A DNA stretch of 64,000 nucleotides, taken from contig OY723239.1 of assembly GCA_963210315.1 (NCBI GenBank), positions 2,141,501-2,205,500 on the forward strand, given 5' to 3'. The notes beneath the pieces are model-generated. The model made no database searches. It was not told the origin of the DNA and saw nothing but the letters and a program-made list of their open reading frames with translations. Both the position numbers and the translations under genes were made by a program. Every line of letters begins with the position of its first letter. Within the stretch, counting starts at the first letter, position 1. Below, one piece after another: positions 59,072-64,000 of the stretch. This DNA is from Rhynchopus euleeides. Taxonomy: Eukaryota; Euglenozoa; Diplonemea; Diplonemida; Diplonemidae.

Positions 59072-60352
59072 GGGGGGGTCATAAGCCCGTACAAAACCAC
59101 ATTTTTCAACATACCGTCAGAACCGCCCTAATACCTGATCTGACCCGAAAATCCGACCCATACCCCCCCGGAAACCGTCTGGAGCCCACTTGTGACACCT
59201 GATACGCACTTTTGTGATGATTTTTTGGGGTCCTAAAAAATGTACCTCAGTTTCGTACCTTGCCTTTGTACCTGAACCACTCCCGACCGCAATATTTCGT
59301 TCTTTGCAAGGGAAGGGTGTCACTACGCTCACCCAGCACGCCGAGCAACACATGCCGCGTGCCCAGGGCCTCGCAGAGGTGTCAGATGCTGCTGCAGAGG
59401 GGTACCTTGCTCGAAAGAAGCCCGCCAAACGGGAGGTGTGCGGGGTCCCGGCAGAGAGCGTTGTGGCAGACCTGCGTAAGAAGAAAACGGCACACGACAT
59501 CCGTGAGGCGACATTATTTCGGGCGCTCCGTCGGGCTGGGTACATAGGAGAGCGAGTGGGACGTGGTGACGACAGATATATGAGGTGGTGCATCAACTGC
59601 ACGCACGTGCGGAAAGCGGCGTTCCTTGCTGGCCAAGAAAGATGTCACCTGCACTCCTACTCCTCCCACTCGTCCTGCTCCTACCCCCACACCAACTGAT
59701 GTGGGCAGTGAGAGTGATGGCAGCTCCAGAGCAGCAGATGATCTCGGAAGCGATGAGCGGGTCAGCCGGGCAGACTACCCCAGTCTGTACCGGAAGTACG
59801 AAGCGTTGCGGGCCCGCCATCACCGCCTCCAGGAGAGGACCCGAGGGTTAAGAGTAGGGTTGTACAGCGCCAGGGGAGAGTATTGAGTATTCCCCTGGCG
59901 TTGAGACATCCCTGGCGATCTTGCGGTCGCACTGTGGGGGCTGAGTCGGCAGGCAGATGCCTATCCAATGACTTTGTTGAGTCCTCACATGGTACACTCT
60001 CGTGCTGTCGAGACTGCGTGGTGTGCATATCCTGCGGGGCGCAAATTACACAGCACAAACATCACCAATTCGGCTCTCAGGGCGTACAATATCCCAACCG
60101 TGCCTTCACAGGCTGAGATCGACGAAGCAAAGACATCTACGCGCTGCCCACTAATGCCGATGCAGCCTCGCAGGCGTACGAAGTACTCACAATGACCCAT
60201 CCGCGATCGAAGTACTACACCCAGGAGGTGGCTGAACTCATTCCGCTGGCGCAACAACACAACATTCCCACGAATCAGGTCAAGAAAGACCTTGCCGAGG
60301 CACTGGGGAAGGCAACATGCGTGCCACCTGAGCCTATATATATGACCCCCCC
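59072..60352 (+). mobile_element. TIR element with GGGGGGGTCATA ends and degenerate ORFs
   Basis: The left end GGGGGGGTCATA and the right end TATGACCCCCCC are inverse complements, with TA on both sides (59070-59071, 60353-60354); the right TA is shared with the next transposon. The left subterminal text (CACATTTTTCAACATACCG) resembles the fold-back element's. It contains several plus-strand frames that may be a broken gene. Confidence 0.7.
59214..59886 (+). pseudogene. Unrecognised element-encoded ORFs
   Basis: The frame at 59214-59699 (161 codons) encodes HDIREATLFRALRRAGYIGE then RYMRWCINCTHVRKAAFL, a basic, Cys-containing stretch. An overlapping frame at 59626-59886 continues with YPSLYRKYEALRARHHRLQE, a helical segment. 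Similar fragments (CCRDCVVCISCGAQI near 60010; SKYYTQEVAELIPLAQQH near 60205) follow in changing frames. They may be one decayed accessory or transposase gene. The family is not recognised. Confidence 0.35.
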
Positions 60353-60369
60353 TAGGCATACAGTGCAAA

Positions 60370-60595
60370 CGATAATTATTATCGCACATATACCAGATAC
60401 GATAATTTTCGGAAAATTATCGCATACGATAATCCATTATCGTATGATGCGATAATCCCATTATCGTATACGAACGGATACGATAATTATTATCGTATAT
60501 TATCGCATACGATAATCCCATTATCGTATGTTATCGCATACGATAATAATTATCGTATCCGGTCGTATACGATAATGGGATTATCGTATGCGATA
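60370..60595. repeat. Iterated GATAAT/ATTATC palindromes, left subterminal zone
   Basis: More than ten palindromic words of the type CGATAATTATTATCG or GATAATCCCATTATC occur in 225 bp. The matching right zone is at about 63545-63640. They are likely transposase binding sites. Confidence 0.75.
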
Positions 60596-60830
60596 CTTAC
60601 TGGGTTGCACTATTCTTGAACACCACTGCCCTCGTCAGATTCCTTCACATACTCGTCCGTCATCAGGATTCATCGCCCCCCCCCCCCCCAGTCCCTTCAA
60701 CACCCTCGATGTCATCAGACATCGAGACAGAATTCGTCATCCCCCCCCCCCACCCGCCCACCGAACAGCACAGGAACCACATCACGGACAGACGACCTGG
60801 CACGCCGCCCCCCCCCCCCCATCCCCCCTT

Positions 60831-63158
60831 CTAAATGATATCCATCTCAGTCTCGGATTCGTCCTCCTCAGAGGAATCATCAGAGACATAGTCCCTTTCG
60901 AGGGCTTCTGCGAACCGGTTGCTCTTGTCGAAGTAGCCGAGGAGGTCGCCGTTCCGCTGCAAGAACAGACGATCCGCGTAGGTCTTCGTCGAGATGTTCG
61001 ACCCCCGCTTGGACTTGCGGGACTCTGCCGTCGAAAACACACTGTCGACCTGTGTGACCGACACAGGCGTGCGGAGCCAAGCCACCACATGTGGCGCCAG
61101 GATGGGGAACAGCTTCCTCCCCTTCTCCAGCCAGAACGCAATCGGGGTGTCGGTCTGCAGGGATTCGGCAGGGGCATTGAGGTACTGTGTGAACTCCGCC
61201 CAGCACTCGTCGTCAGCAAGGGCATGGAAATCCACGGCCCACACCAGCTGGTTTGTGATGTCGGGGAAGTCGTCGAAGTCAGCCATCAGCACGGTTTCCG
61301 GGTCGAAGATGAGCGCCATCTCGAACCTCGCCTTCGACGGCCAAGACTCCCAGGCATCCTTCAGCAAGGTGCGGATAGGAGCAGGATAACTGGTGTTCGT
61401 CACCACCTTCTGGTACTCCTCCGTGATAGTCCGCACTTTGATGTGCCCCAGACGGGCTTCCGGGTTCTGCACCCATCGCACGAGCCACAGCACCGGCTCC
61501 ACCATCTCAGCCACAGCCACCGTCTCGCTGACGTGCTCTTCCCATGTTCCCTTCTGGATGTGCTCAGAGAGCTGCCTGAGAGTGAGTGGCTTCTTCTTCC
61601 TCGCCATCTCCACGCTGACGAACTGCAGCAGCATCGCACACCGGGTCTGCAGGTGGACTGTCAGGTCGAACATCGCTGCCCATCGAGTGTCCGAAGTAGA
61701 GGCGGGTTGCTGAGGGCTGGACACCTCCACATTGGCGGCGTGGGTGTCGTCTGTTTCCGCCACAAAGGCGGCAGCCCGCTCCAGCACCACCGCATCGGTA
61801 TCTGTGACGTTCACGGATGGGAGAAGCTTGCGGAGCGCACGCACCGCTCCGCGGTCGAGAGCGGTGCGCACACGCAAATGAGTGTCACGGATGTTCGTTG
61901 CAGCATCATGCATCCTCTCCGCCCCCTGTGCCTGAAACTTCTTCCAACGGTGCCGGCGCGACTTGCACCCGAAGAACTGCGACACCAGCGTGCAGAAGGC
62001 ATACGCCCGGGGGTATGACTGGCGCACTGCTCGCTTCAACGCTGCGTTGAGGTGGTGGCCCAGGCAGTAGATGCCCTCCTCCTTCTTGTCGCCAAACGCC
62101 TTGACGTTCACCGACCCGAAGTCAGCGACAACTGTACTGCGGGTAATGCCGTACAGTTCCCGCACCTCGTCAAGCACATCCCCGACGTCCTCTGCGTTGT
62201 GCACCTCGCCGTCACCACGCACTTTCGACAGGAGGAGCACTCCCCTGCCTCCCACGTAGGCGACGACCGACATGATGGCAAAGCCAAGATGCCGCAGGCC
62301 TGTTCCATCAACGCCCAACGCCACCGGCCGGCCGGTGATGCAGTCGCGGATCTTCTTCTGGATCTCCGCGACGAACAGCGGGGCCTTGCCCAGCAGCGTC
62401 CGGGGCTTCGGCAGAGGGGTGGTCATCGGCAGCGCAAGGATAGACGCCTGGTGAGGCGTGATCCCCGCAATCACAAGGGCAAGTGCCCATGCCTTTTGAA
62501 ATGATGCGGTGGTCGTGGGATCGCTCTTCGTGGTTGAAACACAGGGGGCCGCCTGCACTGGCGCTTCCTTCGATGTGGTCTGGTGCGCCTTCGTGTCGGT
62601 CACGTGTTTCTTTGCCACTGTCGATTCAGCATGCTTTACGACGATGCTACAGAGGTTGCACCACAGGACTTCGTCCGATAATGTCCGGGGGGGGTTTGCA
62701 TCAAGCAGCATGGTGCGAGTTTCGAACGGGAGGTCCTCCACCGACTTGATCGTGTAGGCCGCAGCAACTGTGGCGTCGTACCTCGCCAGTTGCTGCAGCC
62801 GCTGCCTGGCTGTTACCAAGGAGATCCTCTTCTTGGCAGCAGCCTCGTCTGCGGCTTCCTCCACCGTTTTTCTGAGTTTTATCGTGTCCAGGCGTTTCTG
62901 CGCGCTCTCCGATTTTCCCGCGGGCTTTGGTGCTGTCTTCTTGGGGGCTGGCTTCTTCGCTGCTGGCTTCTTTGGGGGTGGCTTTTTCACGGCCGCCTTT
63001 TTCGCTGAGGGCTTCTTGTCCTTCCCCCCCGTGACGCGACGGCGTTTCTGGTCCGGCTCGTCCTCATCACTGCCCTCTTCCTCGTCATCGCCGTCATCAT
63101 CTTCCTCTGCGTCATCCTCCGTTGTTGTGTCGTCTTTTATCCTACGACGACGAGACAT
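60831..63158 (-). CDS. hAT-like transposase
   Basis: The product is 775 aa from the ATG at 63158 (MSRRRR); the frame is open to 63368 but the added part is partly a duplicated piece of the gene itself. Residues 1-110 are an acidic block then Lys/Pro/Ala repeats, like histone H1 tails. A zinc-finger-like LWCNLC ... KKHVTDTKAH lies at about 165-200. Candidate catalytic acidic sites are VDGTGLRHLGF and VVADFGSVNVKAF, with hAT-type CLGHHLNAALKRAV after them. The C-terminal VDSVFSTAESRKSKRGSNIS, ending near FLQRNGDL, matches the hAT dimerisation region. It is intact, so the element may be active. Confidence 0.8.
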   Translation of the reverse strand: MSRRRRIKDDTTTEDDAEEDDDGDDEEEGSDEDEPDQKRRRVTGGKDKKPSAKKAAVKKPPPKKPAAKKPAPKKTAPKPAGKSESAQKRLDTIKLRKTVEEAADEAAAKKRISLVTARQRLQQLARYDATVAAAYTIKSVEDLPFETRTMLLDANPPRTLSDEVLWCNLCSIVVKHAESTVAKKHVTDTKAHQTTSKEAPVQAAPCVSTTKSDPTTTASFQKAWALALVIAGITPHQASILALPMTTPLPKPRTLLGKAPLFVAEIQKKIRDCITGRPVALGVDGTGLRHLGFAIMSVVAYVGGRGVLLLSKVRGDGEVHNAEDVGDVLDEVRELYGITRSTVVADFGSVNVKAFGDKKEEGIYCLGHHLNAALKRAVRQSYPRAYAFCTLVSQFFGCKSRRHRWKKFQAQGAERMHDAATNIRDTHLRVRTALDRGAVRALRKLLPSVNVTDTDAVVLERAAAFVAETDDTHAANVEVSSPQQPASTSDTRWAAMFDLTVHLQTRCAMLLQFVSVEMARKKKPLTLRQLSEHIQKGTWEEHVSETVAVAEMVEPVLWLVRWVQNPEARLGHIKVRTITEEYQKVVTNTSYPAPIRTLLKDAWESWPSKARFEMALIFDPETVLMADFDDFPDITNQLVWAVDFHALADDECWAEFTQYLNAPAESLQTDTPIAFWLEKGRKLFPILAPHVVAWLRTPVSVTQVDSVFSTAESRKSKRGSNISTKTYADRLFLQRNGDLLGYFDKSNRFAEALERDYVSDDSSEEDESETEMDII

Positions 63159-63234
63159 TTTTTGATCCCTGGTGTTTCCTGTGGAGGGTGATGGCGATGC
63201 AGTCACAACATAGCGATAGACACACGGGTCGAGA

Positions 63235-63310
63235 GCGCACACGCAAATGAGTGTCACGGATGTGCGTGGCAGTATCCTGTAACCTCTCCGCCCCCCTGTG
63301 CCTGAAACTT
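63235..63310 (-). repeat. Duplicated fragment of the transposase gene upstream of its start
   Basis: CGCACACGCAAATGAGTGTC through AACTTCTTCCAACGGTGCC here repeats 61867-61955 inside the coding region with about ten changes. It accounts for much of the open frame before the true ATG. Confidence 0.75.
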
Positions 63311-63693
63311 CTTCCAACGGTGCCAGCTTCATTGACAGGATGCCCCAGACAGACATAGTGCTGCGCATGTCATGGCACTATGTGTGTTGTGTCTGCCACC
63401 CATTTGTGAGGGACATTCTACACTTCTGAGTGAAGCCCCCCGTCACCAATAATTCAAAGAAGCAAAAATGGCAGCTTCCGGCTCCACTTTTACCACTTTT
63501 TCAATGTGTTCTGGGCTGATTTCTGGTTTTCCGAAAATCTCAAAAAAATTATCGCACCATTATCGTATATTATCGTATACGATAATATACGATAATGGGA
63601 GTACGATAATAATTATCGTATGCGATAATAATTATCGTTTGCACTGTATGCCTAGGGGGGGGGGGGGGCTACACGACGCGCTGGCAGAAATCT

Positions 63694-63938
63694 CCTGAAC
63701 CGGTTTGAAAACAGTAACCGGTTCCTTGGGAACCGGTTGAAATCACAACGGCAAACCGGTTACTGACAAATCCGAACCGGTTGAGGACAGGTTCAGAACC
63801 GGCTGGGACCGGTTCTGAAACTGGCAAAAACCGGTTCGTGAACCGGTTTGCAGGAACCGGTTTCAGAACCGGTTCGTGAACCGGTTTCAGAACCGGTTCG
63901 TGAACCGGTTTCAGAACCGGTTCTCGAACCGGTTCCCC
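63694..63938. repeat. Iterated AACCGGTT palindromes, probably the subterminal zone of another element
   Basis: AACCGGTT or near variants occur about fifteen times in 245 bp, spaced irregularly and denser to the right. The organisation is the same as the subterminal zones of the other elements, so this is probably one side of an element continuing beyond the window. Confidence 0.65.
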
Positions 63939-63957
63939 CAGTCCTGACCGGATTTCT

Positions 63958-64000
63958 ATAGGGGGACCCTTTCGAATTTTTTTTTCGGGGGGGTAAATTG
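63958..64000 (+). repeat. Start of the unit seen inside the cyclase 4 transposon
   Basis: TATAGGGGGACCCTTTCGAA followed by a T run and GGTAAATTG matches the unit start at 20428 closely. The element continues past the window end. Confidence 0.65.

Larger units (their letters stand above)
60355..63652 (-). mobile_element. Apparently complete DNA transposon with hAT-like transposase
   Basis: The ends GGCATACAGTGCAAACGATA and their exact inverse complement enclose 3298 bp, with TA outside each (60353-60354, 63653-63654). GATAATTATTATCG and TACGATAATCCCATTATCG palindromes are iterated in the outer 240 bp at the left and 110 bp at the right. One large minus-strand gene occupies the middle. The left flank is a C run and the right flank a G run; no 8-bp direct repeat is seen. 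Confidence 0.85.

Noticed and set aside
60588..62018. Long plus-strand open frame (476 codons) over the transposase
   Set aside because: It is antisense to the transposase gene, has Arg/His/Pro-rich composition typical of GC-rich shadows, and no domain.

Overview
The window is a repeat-rich nuclear segment from a GC-rich microbial eukaryote (a protist; the lineage cannot be fixed from sequence alone). The evidence is two well-supported GT-AG introns that restore conserved protein families, eukaryotic families (importin-alpha-like armadillo, TPR plus zinc knuckles, WD40, EF-hand, long class III cyclases with membrane domains), standard stop codons, and very many terminal-inverted-repeat (TIR) transposons. 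No rRNA, tRNA, CRISPR array or bacterial operon was seen.

Layout. 1-1745: two copies of a TIR element made of iterated ACATGTA-type palindromes, the second abutting an armadillo/importin-alpha-like gene (1749-3140). 4.2-5.3 kb: an intron-containing EF-hand-like gene. 5.3-8.5 kb: non-coding, with MITEs (small non-autonomous elements) and short duplications. 8.5-23.6 kb: four class III cyclase genes in one direction, the fourth split by a 2.4 kb transposon whose removal restores the frame. 24-30.9 kb: nested transposons (fold-back element, hAT remnant, GTACGC element). 31-36.8 kb: two more cyclases. 38.1-39.2 kb: a two-exon GtrA-like membrane protein with a MITE in its intron. 41.5-41.9 kb: a decayed methyltransferase. 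42.4-44.9 kb: three small TIR elements and a MITE. 45.9-47.5 kb: a two-exon TPR/zinc-knuckle protein. 47.6-48.8 kb: a second fold-back copy in opposite orientation. 49.2-58.8 kb: three cyclases with a WD40 gene between the second and third. 59-63.7 kb: two abutting transposons, one apparently complete with a 775-aa hAT-like transposase. The right edge opens another element.

The cyclases are the main gene content. All nine share a six-segment membrane module with a Cys-rich TM5-TM6 loop and a near-identical linker. Six end in a catalytically complete adenylate-cyclase-like domain plus a degenerate second one. Three end instead in a different cyclase-fold domain that has lost most active-site residues. 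Two membrane-module types are combined with these two tails, so the cluster looks like a combinatorial, gene-converting family of membrane receptors or cyclase partners.

The transposons are the other striking content. At least ten unrelated TIR elements show an apparent 2-bp target duplication (mostly TA), and each larger one carries its own iterated palindromic motif next to its ends. The hAT-like element shares this TA-bounded structure instead of the usual 8-bp duplication. This is the best candidate here for an undescribed transposition system.
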